64,000 nucleotides of DNA from CADEED01 sp035765415 (GTDB lineage Bacteria; Pseudomonadota; Gammaproteobacteria; Steroidobacterales; Steroidobacteraceae). Below are positions 34,742 to 43,649 of the stretch, piece after piece. The number at the start of each line of letters is the position of its first letter. Positions within the stretch are counted from its first letter, which is position 1. Both the position numbers and the translations under genes were made by a program. The stretch spans positions 62,001 to 126,000 of the forward strand of contig DASTXR010000088.1 of NCBI GenBank assembly GCA_035765415.1, written 5' to 3'. The notes below the pieces were generated by a model, which searched no databases, had not been told where the DNA came from, and saw only the letters and a program-made list of their open reading frames with translations.

Positions 34742-35098
34742 ATGAAAGAAAAACCGACAGATTCGGTCGAAGCGCGCGCGGCCTCGATTCGCAAAGCAGT
34801 GCGCGCCATCAAGCGCGGCACATTCGCGAGTTATGGCGAAGTCGCGCGCCGCGCGGGGCTGCCGGGGCGGGCGCGCCTGGTGGGCCAGGTGCTACGCGAG
34901 TCTGACGATGCACGACTGCCCTGGCATCGCGTCACCGGTGCGGGCGGCCGCATCGCTTTTCCCGAAGGCTCGAGCAACGCCCGCAAACAGTTGCGATTGC
35001 TCGCGCGCGAAGGTGTGAAGATTCGCGGCAATCGCGCGCTGGCGGCGCCCACGGCCGGCGGCAGGCGCAGTCTCGATGCATTGCTCTGGAAAATCTGA
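34742..35098 (+). CDS. atl: alkyltransferase-like protein (ATL, MGMT family without active Cys)
   Basis: A 118-residue protein of the MGMT/Ada DNA-binding domain family. The recognition helix region RARLVGQVLRES and the loop LPWHRVTG are present. In true O6-alkylguanine transferases the loop is PCHRV with the reactive Cys; here Trp61 stands in its place, which defines ATL proteins. These bind O6-alkylguanine, flip it and hand the lesion to nucleotide excision repair. It diverges from the DUF4442/Ada-like operon by 135 bases and is followed by a hydrolase gene seven bases downstream. Confidence 0.93.
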   Translation: MKEKPTDSVEARAASIRKAVRAIKRGTFASYGEVARRAGLPGRARLVGQVLRESDDARLPWHRVTGAGGRIAFPEGSSNARKQLRLLAREGVKIRGNRALAAPTAGGRRSLDALLWKI

Positions 35099-35105
35099 GG
35101 AACCC

Positions 35106-35627
35106 ATGACTGAACGCTACGTCGTTTTCTCCCATGGCAAGGACGCCGGGCCGTGGGGCGTGAAGATCACCGCGCTCGCCGGCAATGCGCGCAGCGAGGG
35201 TTATGAAGTGGAGTCGGTGGACTACCGCGGCATCGACGACCCGCGTGAACGGGTCAACAAACTGGTGGAGTTCTGCAAGGAGCTCAAGGGCGACCTGGTG
35301 CTCTGCGGCTCGAGCCTCGGCGGTTATGTGTCGGTGGCGGCGGCATCGCTGCTGCATGCGCGCGGCGTGTTCCTCATGGCGCCGGCCCTGACCATGCCCG
35401 GACTGCCGCCGCTTCGCGAAAAGCTGCTCGACTGCCCCACCACCATCGTCCATGGCTGGAAAGACACCGTGGTGCCGGTGGAGCAGAGCATCGAGTTCGC
35501 GCGCCGCCATGGCTGCGCGCTGCACATCCTCAACAGCGATCATCGGCTGCAGGATGAGGTGCGCTTCCTCAAGTACCTGTTCGAGTACTTCCTGATCTCG
35601 CTCGACCTGCCGCCGGATGTGAGCTGA
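35106..35627 (+). CDS. alpha/beta-hydrolase fold protein
   Basis: A 173-residue single-domain hydrolase. The oxyanion-side start is VVFSHGKDAGPWG. The nucleophile Ser is in CGSSLGGY (about S70), an Asp lies in HGWKDTVVPVEQ (about 119) and a His in NSDHRLQ (about 140). The small size and HGK... start resemble minimal esterases of the YqiA type. The substrate is unknown. It begins seven bases after the alkyltransferase-like gene, which suggests co-transcription. Confidence 0.85.
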   Translation: MTERYVVFSHGKDAGPWGVKITALAGNARSEGYEVESVDYRGIDDPRERVNKLVEFCKELKGDLVLCGSSLGGYVSVAAASLLHARGVFLMAPALTMPGLPPLREKLLDCPTTIVHGWKDTVVPVEQSIEFARRHGCALHILNSDHRLQDEVRFLKYLFEYFLISLDLPPDVS

Positions 35628-35638
35628 CTGCCACGCTC

Positions 35639-36190
35639 ATGGATGAGTTGTCGCTACTGATTCAGCGTGCGCACGCGGGTGACGAAGCCGCGCGCGAGCG
35701 GCTGTTCGCGGTCGCCTACGAAGACCTGCGCAGCCAGGCGCGCCGGCAGTTGCGCGGCGGCGGGCGAAACACGCTGCTGAACACCACGGTGCTGTTGCAC
35801 GAGAGCTTTCTGCGGTTCCAGCGCGCGGGCAAGCTGGCCGGTGCAGAACGCGGGCACTTCTTCGCGTATGCCGCGCGCGTCATGCGTTCGGTCATCGTCG
35901 ACTTCGCGCGTCAGCGCCAGGCGGAGCGCCGCGGTGGCGATGCCGTTCACGTTCCGCTCGACGCGCAGTTTGCCGAAAACCTGCGCGCCGGCGAGGACGA
36001 AGTCATCCAGATCAATGAAGCCATCGAGGCGTTGCAGGCCGAAGACCCGCGCCTGGTGCAGGTGGTGGAGATGCGCTATTTCGCAGGCATGACCGAGCAG
36101 GAGATCGCCGTCGTACTGGGCGTCACCGACCGCACCGTAAGGCGCGACTGGGAGAAGGCGCGGCTGTTGCTGGCGGCCATGTTGCGCTGA
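35639..36190 (+). CDS. ECF-type RNA polymerase sigma factor (TIGR02999-like)
   Basis: A 183-residue sigma factor. Region 2 runs about 8-85 with HESFLRFQRAG and RGHFFAYAARVMRSVIVDFA. Region 4 (about 120-180) has the helix-turn-helix MTEQEIAVVLGVTDRTVRRD. This group, sometimes called ECF40-like or sigma-70 X6, is usually encoded just before a Ser/Thr kinase, as here (39 bases). No anti-sigma gene is seen. The kinase is expected to control the sigma factor or its partner (known for related pairs; not shown here). Confidence 0.92.
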   Translation: MDELSLLIQRAHAGDEAARERLFAVAYEDLRSQARRQLRGGGRNTLLNTTVLLHESFLRFQRAGKLAGAERGHFFAYAARVMRSVIVDFARQRQAERRGGDAVHVPLDAQFAENLRAGEDEVIQINEAIEALQAEDPRLVQVVEMRYFAGMTEQEIAVVLGVTDRTVRRDWEKARLLLAAMLR

Positions 36191-36229
36191 ATGTCCGGAT
36201 CGGGCGCGCCACTACGTCTGTAGAAAACG

Positions 36230-38896
36230 ATGCCGATAACCGCCACCGACTGGAAACGACTCAGCCCGCTGCTCGACGCGGCGCTCGATCTGGCGCCCGC
36301 GGAGCGCGCAGCGTGGCTCGCGAGCCTGCCGGCCGAACATGCCGATCTCCGGGAGTCGCTCGCCGAGCTCCTGACCAGGCCGGTGGAAACCGGTGATTTC
36401 CTGAATCGCCTGCCGGAATTCAGCGGCTCGCCCGCGGCGCTCGCGCTCGGGCCCGACTCTGTCGTCGGGCCCTATCGGCTGCTGCGCGAGCTGGGTCACG
36501 GCGGCACCTCGTCGGTGTGGCTGGCGGAACGGGTCGATGGTTCCATCAAGCGCAGCGTGGCGCTCAAGTTGCCCCATCTCGGGCTCGTCGACCGCGGCAT
36601 AGAGCAGCGCATCGCGCGTGAAACCGAAATCCTCGCGTCGCTCGAGCACCCGCACATCGCGCGCCTGTACGACGCGGGCATCGACGAACGCGGTCGTCCC
36701 TATCTCGCGCTCGAATACGTCGCCGGAGTCCCGCCGGATGAGTACTGCCGCGCAGAGCGGCTTTCCTTGCGCGACAAGCTGGCGTTGTTCCTCAACATTC
36801 TGCGCGCAGTCGCCTTCGCGCATGCGCGGCTCATCGTTCATCGCGACCTCAAGCCCAACAACATCCTGATCGCCGCCGGTTGCGACGTCCGCTTGCTCGA
36901 CTTCGGCATAGCGCGGCTGCTGCAGCCGGACACCAGCGTGCGCACACACGCCACCCATCACACGATAGTCGGCGCTGCCGCGCTCACGCCCGCATACGCC
37001 GCGCCCGAACAGTTCGCCGGCCAGACCGTGACTGTCGCCACGGATGTCTATTCTCTCGGTGTGATCCTGTTCGAGCTTCTCACGGGCGCCAGCCCATATG
37101 CGCCGAAGGGGCGCTCGCTCGGTGACTACGAACATGAGGTGCGGTACGTCGAGCCGCCGCTCATGAGCCGCACGGCGCGTCCCGCCGAGGCGGGCGCGTT
37201 GCGCGGCGACCTCGACGCAATCGTCGCGCGGGCGCTCGAGAAAAAGCCGGAGGACCGCTACCCGTCGGTGGAGGCGTTTGCCACCGACATCGAGAGGCAT
37301 CTCGCAGCGCAGCCCATCGCCGCACGGGCGCGTTCGTTCGGCTACGTCGCTCGGAAATTCGTACGGCGAAACCTGCTGCCGCTCGGGATTGCGGCCGCAA
37401 CCGTCACGGTTCTCGCCGTCAGCCTCGGCGTGGCGGCGTGGCAGTGGCGCGACGCGGAGCGTCAGCGCGCCATGGCCGTGGATCGGCTCGCGAATTCGGA
37501 TGCCGCGGCCACTTTCACCTCCACCGTGCTCATCGAAGGCATGCAGCCCGGCGAATCGCTCACGTTCGAGCAGCTGATCGCGCGAAGCGAAGAGATCGCC
37601 CGGCAGACCGGCCGCAACGACGTGCGCTCGCGGATCTTCGCCTCGCGGTTTCTTTCCGACTGGTATCGCGCCAACGGCATGAGCCGCCGCGCTGAACAAG
37701 TGCTCACGCGCACCATCGATTCGCTGCCCGCGGATTCGCAACATCTCGGTTCCACGTTGCGCTGTTCGCGCGCCTATACATGGCTTCAGCTCGGCCGCCA
37801 CGATGAGGCGATCGAGGCGGTCACGCGCGAGATCGCGCTCAACGATGACGATCCGGCGGTGGCCGCGGAATGCATGCTCATACGCTCGTGGATCGCCGCC
37901 AACAGTGGCGATTCGCACAACGCTCTCGATTTCGCGCAGCGCGCGATGACGCGTTACGAGGAAGCCGGCGTCGAATCCGTCTTCACGCGCTCGGAGCTGT
38001 TGCAGGCGCTCGGCAGCGCCCACGCGCTTCGCGATGAGTTTGCGGCGGCCCACGAGAAATTTCGCGAGGCGCTCGGGCTGTTGAACGATTCGGGCCGCGG
38101 CCACAGCCGCGCCGCTGCGAAAGTGCATGACGACTGGGCCAGCATCTGGATGAACGCGGGCAATCCGCGGCGCGCACTCGAGGAGATCGACATTGCGTGG
38201 CAGATAACGCGCGAGCTGTCTCCCGGGTCGCTGCCCACGGATAACCGCATCGGGCGGCGCGCGCGGATTCTCGGCCACCTCGCGCAGTTCGAGGCGGCCG
38301 AATCCCAGTGGACCGAGGCGCTCGATCTCGCACGCGAGCGTGGAAATCTGCCCAATATCGCCGCGGCGTTCATCGGCCAGGCGGAAATCGCCACGCTCAA
38401 GGGAGAGCTCGAGGAAGCGCAGGCGCAGTTGCATCGGGCGGCAGTTGCGCTGCGCGAGAGTGCGTTGTCGGCCAATCACGTGCTGAACACGCGCTTCGCG
38501 CTCACCAACGCTGCGCTGCTCGCCGCGCGCGGCAATTCGCGCGGCGCCACGGCCGAACTGGGCCGAGCGCTCGCCCAGTATCAGGCGCAGGACTGTTGCC
38601 GGGCGCACATGGCGCTGACGCTGGCGATGCGTGGCGAGGTCGCGCTGCGCGAGGGCCGTATCTCCGACGCGATGACCGACACACGCGCTGCCCGCGAACT
38701 TGCGCCGCAGATTACCGATGAATCGTTCTCGCGCTTCACGGGCCGCGCATGGTTCGTGACCGGCCTCGTCTACGAAGCGAAAGGGCGGCGGCGCGAGGCG
38801 CGCGACGCGTTCGCCACCGCGGCGATGCAGTTCGCCGGCGCCCTGGGTGAGACCCATCCCGACACACTGCTGGCGCGCGCGGCGCTGGCGCGTTAA
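36230..38896 (+). CDS. Ser/Thr protein kinase with membrane segment and C-terminal TPR region
   Basis: An 888-residue membrane kinase. The kinase domain covers about 83-360: glycine loop ELGHGGTSSVWLAE, VALKLP with the ATP-binding Lys, catalytic loop HRDLKPNNIL, and DFGIARLL. One membrane segment (about 385-405, LLPLGIAAATVTVLAVSLGV) divides it from a long helical C-terminal part of tetratricopeptide-like repeats (about 430-880), which is probably periplasmic. Such kinases sense an envelope or protein signal and act on a linked ECF sigma factor. The stop is followed immediately by a REP element. Confidence 0.94.
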   Translation: MPITATDWKRLSPLLDAALDLAPAERAAWLASLPAEHADLRESLAELLTRPVETGDFLNRLPEFSGSPAALALGPDSVVGPYRLLRELGHGGTSSVWLAERVDGSIKRSVALKLPHLGLVDRGIEQRIARETEILASLEHPHIARLYDAGIDERGRPYLALEYVAGVPPDEYCRAERLSLRDKLALFLNILRAVAFAHARLIVHRDLKPNNILIAAGCDVRLLDFGIARLLQPDTSVRTHATHHTIVGAAALTPAYAAPEQFAGQTVTVATDVYSLGVILFELLTGASPYAPKGRSLGDYEHEVRYVEPPLMSRTARPAEAGALRGDLDAIVARALEKKPEDRYPSVEAFATDIERHLAAQPIAARARSFGYVARKFVRRNLLPLGIAAATVTVLAVSLGVAAWQWRDAERQRAMAVDRLANSDAAATFTSTVLIEGMQPGESLTFEQLIARSEEIARQTGRNDVRSRIFASRFLSDWYRANGMSRRAEQVLTRTIDSLPADSQHLGSTLRCSRAYTWLQLGRHDEAIEAVTREIALNDDDPAVAAECMLIRSWIAANSGDSHNALDFAQRAMTRYEEAGVESVFTRSELLQALGSAHALRDEFAAAHEKFREALGLLNDSGRGHSRAAAKVHDDWASIWMNAGNPRRALEEIDIAWQITRELSPGSLPTDNRIGRRARILGHLAQFEAAESQWTEALDLARERGNLPNIAAAFIGQAEIATLKGELEEAQAQLHRAAVALRESALSANHVLNTRFALTNAALLAARGNSRGATAELGRALAQYQAQDCCRAHMALTLAMRGEVALREGRISDAMTDTRAARELAPQITDESFSRFTGRAWFVTGLVYEAKGRRREARDAFATAAMQFAGALGETHPDTLLARAALAR

Positions 38897-38897
38897 T

Positions 38898-38940
38898 GGG
38901 GGCAGCCCCCGTTTCCTGGAAATGGGGTCTGACCCCATTT
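38898..38940. repeat. REP-like element after the kinase gene, two hairpins
   Basis: GGGGGCAGCCCCC (38898-38910) is a self-complementary 13-mer. After nine bases a second perfect hairpin follows: AAATGGGGTC, one T, then GACCCCATTT (38920-38940). The core words match the family at 11357 and 50905, but the second arm is folded back next to the first. It lies one base after the kinase stop and may end or stabilise the kinase transcript. Confidence 0.85.
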
Positions 38941-39005
38941 CGTGTCCGCTTTTCCGGCGCTCCCGCGTCCGTTCTCCTTGTGACTCTTCATGAATGGGAG
39001 AAATG

Positions 39006-39743
39006 ATGAAGGCCGTGATGCGAGAGCTGGCGCAAGCCAGGCGACAATATTCCAGGCTGCCGTTGTTCGAATTCCTGCGCACGGAATCCATTCCGCCGCG
39101 CGACCGGCTGGCGTTCTACCCGTGCATGGCGCCGTTCATCCTGGCGTTCTCCGATCTGAACCGATTCGTGCTGCGCGACGAGGAATCCAGGGATCCGCAC
39201 CAGTTTCTGATCAACGAGCACACTTACGAGGACGATCACCACTGGCCCTGGTATCTCGAAGACTTCACCAAACTCGGCTTCGACCGCACGACCAGCGTCT
39301 CGCACACGCTGCGCTCGTACATGAAGGACGACGCGAAGACCAACCGCATGCTCGGTTCGCGGCTCGCGCAACTCCTCGTTGGCACCACGGCCATCGAGAA
39401 GCTCGTCATCGTCGAAGCCATCGAGGAAACCGGCAATGTGCTCTTCGGTCTCACGGCGAAGATCGCCGCGCGCATCCACGCCGACGGCGGGCCCGAGCTC
39501 AAGTACCTGGGGCAGTTCCATTTCAGCCGCGAGACCGGGCATGCGATGCACGGCCACGATCATCGCGTGCTCGAGGAGATCGCGCTCACCGGGCCGGAAC
39601 GCACACGCTGCCTCGACCTGGCGTTCCGCGTGTTCGACATGTTCGCCGACTGGAGCATGGAACTACTGGCCTATGCGAAGAACTCACTCGCGCATCGCAC
39701 CGTCCCACACGTCGTACACACCGCGCGCCTCGGCGCGCAGTAG
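39006..39743 (+). CDS. haem-oxygenase-like di-iron protein (putative)
   Basis: A 245-residue all-helical protein with no signal peptide. Conserved clusters are EHTYEDDHHWPWYLED (about 72-87), an EAIEETGNVLF helix (about 137-147) and QFHFSRETGHAMHGHDH (about 166-182). The spacing of Glu, His and Asp fits the haem-oxygenase-like di-iron oxidase fold, which includes non-haem oxidases that modify amino acids or peptides. I do not recognise a characterised member, so activity is inference. ATG at 39006 is chosen because GGAG lies five bases upstream; 38994 and 39003 are alternatives. Confidence 0.7.
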   Translation: MKAVMRELAQARRQYSRLPLFEFLRTESIPPRDRLAFYPCMAPFILAFSDLNRFVLRDEESRDPHQFLINEHTYEDDHHWPWYLEDFTKLGFDRTTSVSHTLRSYMKDDAKTNRMLGSRLAQLLVGTTAIEKLVIVEAIEETGNVLFGLTAKIAARIHADGGPELKYLGQFHFSRETGHAMHGHDHRVLEEIALTGPERTRCLDLAFRVFDMFADWSMELLAYAKNSLAHRTVPHVVHTARLGAQ

Positions 39744-39752
39744 GGGGAAATC

Positions 39753-40214
39753 ATGAGATCGATTCGCACACTTCTCGCGCCGCTTGCGCTGGCGGCAGCG
39801 CTTGTTTCGCAGGCCTCCGCAGCGAAGGACGATCCCGCCAAGGTCGTCGCCGCGCTCGACACCGAATACCAGCTTGCCGTCGAGCGCAACGACTGGAAGG
39901 TGATGGATCGAATCCTGCATCCGGACTTCATGCTGGTGCTCGGCGACGGCAAGGTCTACTCGCGCGCCGAGTTGATCGAATCGGCGCGCGACAAGCACAT
40001 CGAATACGAGAAGCAGGTGGAGATGCCCGGCACGCAGACGGTGCGCCTGTTCGGGCCGGACACCGCGATCGTCACCGCGCTGCTCTGGCTCAAGGGCACT
40101 CGCAAGAAAGACCAGGGCACCTTCGAGTACAAGCTCTGGTTCAGCGACACCTACGTGCGCACGAAAGGCGGGTGGGCTTACGCGTTCGGGCAGGCGTCGC
40201 TGCGGTTGCCGTAG
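39753..40214 (+). CDS. exported NTF2-like/DUF4440 family protein
   Basis: A 153-residue protein with a cleavable signal peptide (about 1-23, ending ASA). The mature part is a cone-shaped alpha+beta NTF2-like fold: VAALDTEYQLAVERNDWKVM, the LHPDFMLVLGDGKVYSR turn and the C-terminal strand. Such domains bind or isomerise small molecules or serve as dimerisation units. It starts ten bases after the haem-oxygenase-like gene, so the two are probably one operon. Function is unknown. Confidence 0.85.
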   Translation: MRSIRTLLAPLALAAALVSQASAAKDDPAKVVAALDTEYQLAVERNDWKVMDRILHPDFMLVLGDGKVYSRAELIESARDKHIEYEKQVEMPGTQTVRLFGPDTAIVTALLWLKGTRKKDQGTFEYKLWFSDTYVRTKGGWAYAFGQASLRLP

Positions 40215-40258
40215 TCCGTCGCGCCGACTGTAGATGTGCGCCTCAGCGAGCGGCTCTC

Positions 40259-40294
40259 GCACGGGAGTCCACCCCTCCCTCTCGGCTCCCGTGC
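40259..40294. terminator. possible hairpin terminator after the DUF4440-like gene
   Basis: A perfect 9-bp inverted repeat, GCACGGGAG with CTCCCGTGC around an 18-base loop. There is no T-run, so it is a weak candidate for an intrinsic terminator and may instead be a stability hairpin. It lies 45 bases after the stop and before a REP copy. Confidence 0.4.
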
Positions 40295-40321
40295 GCGTGC
40301 GCTTGCTGGGGCGCAGCTGAT

Positions 40322-40356
40322 GGGGGCAGCCCCCTTTTCCTAGCAAAAGGGGTCAG
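40322..40356. repeat. REP-like element whose end forms the SDR stop codon
   Basis: A 35-base single copy (GGGGGCAGCCCCC, then CCTAGCAAAA, then GGGGTCAG), the same unit as the left arm at 11357. Reading leftward, its terminal CTGACCCC supplies the TGA stop of the SDR gene at 40353-40355. No matching opposite arm is nearby. Confidence 0.88.
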
Positions 40357-41156
40357 TGCCGCTGGCGGATCGCGCGCTCGGCGATGCGGTCGATCAGCGA
40401 CGGCGCGACGATCTTCAGCCACCGCCCTAACTTCCCGCGCGCCGACATCAGCACCATGCGCTCGCGCCTGCCGATGGCGCGCACGATGCGCGCGGCGCAG
40501 TCCTCGGCGGTCATGATCTTCGCCTGCATCATCGGCGACGCGCCCAGCGGCTCGCCGTCCGGCCCGATGGCGCGCTTGTGGATCTCGCTGACCACGAAGT
40601 CCGGCGCGATCACGCACACGTCCACGCCGCTGCCGCGCAATTCGATGCGCAGCGAATCGAAGAACCCGATCATCGCGTGTTTGCTCGCGGCATAGGCGGA
40701 TCGCTCCGGCACGCCGGTGAGGCCGGCGAGACTGGCCACCGCCACCAGCAGGCCCTTCGACTGCTTGAGATGTGGCAACGCAAGCGCGGTGAGGCGAACC
40801 GGCGCGAGATAGTTCACTTCCATGATCCGCTCGAAGATCGACAGGTCCTGCAGCGCATCGAACCGGCTCCACATGGTGATGCCGGCGTTGTGCACCACCA
40901 CGTCGATGCCGCCGAAGGCTTTCACGGTTTCGGCCACCAGCCACTCGCAGTCCTGCTCGTTGGTGACGTCGGTGGGCAGCGCCCGTGCTTCGGCGCCGAG
41001 CGCGCGACACTCCTGGGCCAGCGTCTCCAGCCGCTGGCGGTCCCGCGCGGCGAGCGCCAGGCGGGCCCCCTGCGCGGCCAGCGCCAGAGCCAGCGCGCGG
41101 CCGATACCTTCGGACGCGCCAGTCAGAATTACCTTTAGTCCTGCGATCCCGGTCAT
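40353..41156 (-). CDS. short-chain dehydrogenase/reductase
   Basis: A 267-residue classical SDR. The dinucleotide-binding Gly motif is TGASEGIGRALA (about 11-22). The NAG motif is present (VVHNAGIT), and the catalytic Ser is in VASLAG, with Tyr and Lys in YAASK. It oxidises or reduces a carbonyl/alcohol with NAD(P). The stop codon lies in the REP element, so the last residues end abruptly (RQRH). It diverges from plsB with 63 bases between starts, so control with membrane-lipid synthesis is possible. The substrate is unknown. Confidence 0.92.
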   Translation of the reverse strand: MTGIAGLKVILTGASEGIGRALALALAAQGARLALAARDRQRLETLAQECRALGAEARALPTDVTNEQDCEWLVAETVKAFGGIDVVVHNAGITMWSRFDALQDLSIFERIMEVNYLAPVRLTALALPHLKQSKGLLVAVASLAGLTGVPERSAYAASKHAMIGFFDSLRIELRGSGVDVCVIAPDFVVSEIHKRAIGPDGEPLGASPMMQAKIMTAEDCAARIVRAIGRRERMVLMSARGKLGRWLKIVAPSLIDRIAERAIRQRH

Positions 41157-41219
41157 GTCTTTCGCTCTCGGATACACTGCGCCGCCTAACATCATACGGC
41201 TGGTGGCGCGCATAAACGC

Positions 41220-43649
41220 ATGAGCTGGTTGCTGCGACGATTCTTGAAGCTCTGGGTCCGGGCCGCCGTTCAGCCCGCGGAAGCGCCGCCGGCGCTGGTC
41301 GAGCCGCGCGTGCCCGTCTGTTACGTGCTCGAAAGCAATTCGATGGCCGACCTCGCGGTGTTGTGCAATGTCACGAGCCGTGCTGGTCTGCCTTATCCCG
41401 AGAAACGCTCCGGCAGCCTGCCCGTGGAAGAACGCCGGTCTTATTTCGACGTGGCCCGCCGGCGCCGTTTCTGGGATGCCACCCAGACGCGCCGGCCACC
41501 GCCGCACCTGCTGGCGCTGGTCGCGGCCTTGAGCGCCGATGCCGTGCGCGACGTGATGCTGGTGCCCACCGCCGTGTACTGGGGCCGCGCTCCGCAAAAA
41601 GAGGGCTCGTGGCTGCGCCTGCTGTTCGCCGAGAACTGGGCGCTGACGTCGCGCGTGCGCAAGTTCTTCTCCGTGCTGGTCAACGGCCGCAACGTCATGG
41701 TGGAGATGGGCGAGCCCATCAGCCTGCGCTCGCTGCTCGACGCCACGCCGGTCAACGACCAGGCGCGGCGCGTGACCCGCATCCTGCGCGGCATCCTCAG
41801 GCGCCAGCGCGCCATCCGCATCGGCCCGGATCTCTCGCATCGCCGCACCATCGTCGCCCAGGTGCTGCGCGCCAGGGCGGTGCGCGCCGTGGTCGCGGCC
41901 GACGCCCGCGAGAAGCACGACGGCTTCCGCCCGGGCCTGCTGCAGGCGCGCAAATACGCGTTCGAGATCGCTGCTAACTACTCGCACGCGTTCGTGCAGA
42001 TCGCCGAGAAGTTGCTGGGGCGCGTGTGGAACCGCGTGTACGACGGCGTGAAGATCAACCACGCCGGCACCCTCAAGGAAGTGTCGGAAGGCAACGAGGT
42101 GGTTTACGTGCCCTGCCATCGCAGCCACATGGACTACCTGTTGATGTCGTACATCATCTACCACCAGGGTTACGCGCTGCCGCACATCGCCGCGGGCATC
42201 AACCTGAACATCCCGGTGGTGGGCCGCTACCTGCGCAAGGGCGGCGCGTTCTTCATCCGCCGCAGTTTCGGCGGCAACGCGCTGTACACCGTCGTCTTCC
42301 TGAAGTACCTCGCCGCCATCATGGCGCGCGGCCACTCCATCGAATATTTCATCGAGGGCGGGCGCTCGCGCACCGGAAGGCTGCTCCAGCCGAAGACCGG
42401 CATGTTGTCGATGACGGTACGCAGCTTCCTGCGCGATCCGGTCCGGCCGGTGGTGTTCGTACCGGTGTACTTCGGCTACGAGCGCATCGTCGAAGCCAAC
42501 ACCTATATCTCGGAGTTGTCGGGGGCGCCCAAGAAGAAAGAGAGCTGGCTCGACCTGCTGCTTTCCCTGCGCGTGCTCCGCGAGCGTTTCGGCACCGTGC
42601 ACGTCAACATCGGCGAGCCCATCCGGCTCAACGATCTGCTCGATGCGCAGGTACCTGACTGGCGCGAGCGGCACTTCGACGACGACACGCGCTCGCCGGG
42701 GATGAACGTGCTCGTCGGCGAACTGGCCGTCTCCATCATGCGCGGCATCAACGCCGCGGCCGCGGTCACGCCCATCAACCTGCTGGCAACCTGCCTGCTC
42801 GCCTCGACGCGCGGCGCCTTGCCCGAGAGCGCGCTGCTTCGCCAGCTCGATCTGTACCTCAAGCTGTTGCGCGCCTCGCCGTACGGACCGCGCGTCACCG
42901 TGACCGATGCGAACCCCGCCGAGATCGTGCTCTACGGCGAGTCGCTCAAGATCATCTCGCGGGTGCCTCACAAGCTCGGCGACATCGTGAAGATGAGCGA
43001 CGAAAGCGCGCAGCTCATCGCCTATTACCGCAACAACGTCCTGCACCTGTTCGCGCTGCCGTCGCTGGTGGCCTGTGCGTTCATCGGCAACGCCATGTTG
43101 CGTACCTCGGACATCCAGCGCCTGGCGTGGCGCATCTATCCTTACGTTGCCTCCGAGCTTTTCCTGCGCTGGCGCGAGGACGAGCTGGCGAAGGTGGTCG
43201 ATGGCGTTCTTGCTGCGCTGGCGGAGCTGGGTGTGCTGCGGCCTAACGAAGATCGCACCCTGTGGATGCGGCCGCCACCCGATTCGCCGGCCGCGCTGCA
43301 ACTGTCGATGCTCTCGCAGGCCACGATCCAGACCATCGAGCGTTACTACCTGGCGATCGCGCTGCTGCTCAAGGCCGGAACCGGCGTGATGAATCAGAAG
43401 ACGCTGGAACAGCAATGCCACCTGGCGGCCCAGCGCATCAACATGCTCTACGGATTCAATTCGCCCGAGTTCTTCGATCGCGCGCTGTTCGAGAACTTCA
43501 TCGACCTGCTGCGCGAGCGCGGCGTCCTGAAAGCGGGCGAGGGCGGCAACCTCGAGTTCGACGAAGTGCTGGGCCGCGTGGCCGCCGATGCGCAGCTGGT
43601 GCTGTCCGAGCAGATCAGGCACAGCATCCTGCAAGTGACGCAGGTTTGA
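41220..43649 (+). CDS. plsB: glycerol-3-phosphate 1-O-acyltransferase
   Basis: An 809-residue enzyme matching PlsB in length. It acylates the sn-1 position of glycerol-3-phosphate, the first step of phospholipid synthesis, at the inner membrane. The catalytic HX4D box is HRSHMD (about 300-305), followed by the substrate-binding FIEGGRSRTG (about 372-381) and VPVYFGYER (about 405). The first 200 residues are a less conserved PlsB N-terminal domain. ATG at 41220 is preceded by a short A-rich leader. After the stop the sequence is rich in hairpins. Confidence 0.96.
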   Translation: MSWLLRRFLKLWVRAAVQPAEAPPALVEPRVPVCYVLESNSMADLAVLCNVTSRAGLPYPEKRSGSLPVEERRSYFDVARRRRFWDATQTRRPPPHLLALVAALSADAVRDVMLVPTAVYWGRAPQKEGSWLRLLFAENWALTSRVRKFFSVLVNGRNVMVEMGEPISLRSLLDATPVNDQARRVTRILRGILRRQRAIRIGPDLSHRRTIVAQVLRARAVRAVVAADAREKHDGFRPGLLQARKYAFEIAANYSHAFVQIAEKLLGRVWNRVYDGVKINHAGTLKEVSEGNEVVYVPCHRSHMDYLLMSYIIYHQGYALPHIAAGINLNIPVVGRYLRKGGAFFIRRSFGGNALYTVVFLKYLAAIMARGHSIEYFIEGGRSRTGRLLQPKTGMLSMTVRSFLRDPVRPVVFVPVYFGYERIVEANTYISELSGAPKKKESWLDLLLSLRVLRERFGTVHVNIGEPIRLNDLLDAQVPDWRERHFDDDTRSPGMNVLVGELAVSIMRGINAAAAVTPINLLATCLLASTRGALPESALLRQLDLYLKLLRASPYGPRVTVTDANPAEIVLYGESLKIISRVPHKLGDIVKMSDESAQLIAYYRNNVLHLFALPSLVACAFIGNAMLRTSDIQRLAWRIYPYVASELFLRWREDELAKVVDGVLAALAELGVLRPNEDRTLWMRPPPDSPAALQLSMLSQATIQTIERYYLAIALLLKAGTGVMNQKTLEQQCHLAAQRINMLYGFNSPEFFDRALFENFIDLLRERGVLKAGEGGNLEFDEVLGRVAADAQLVLSEQIRHSILQVTQV

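Noticed and set aside
36212..39091. A 959-residue minus-strand frame across the kinase gene
   Set aside because: Shadow of the kinase in a GC-rich frame; no domain, and the plus-strand gene has all kinase motifs.
40353..43634. A 1093-residue open frame on the minus strand across plsB
   Set aside because: Only its last 267 codons (the SDR) look like protein; the rest is a high-GC reverse shadow of plsB with repetitive His/Arg/Gln-rich translation.
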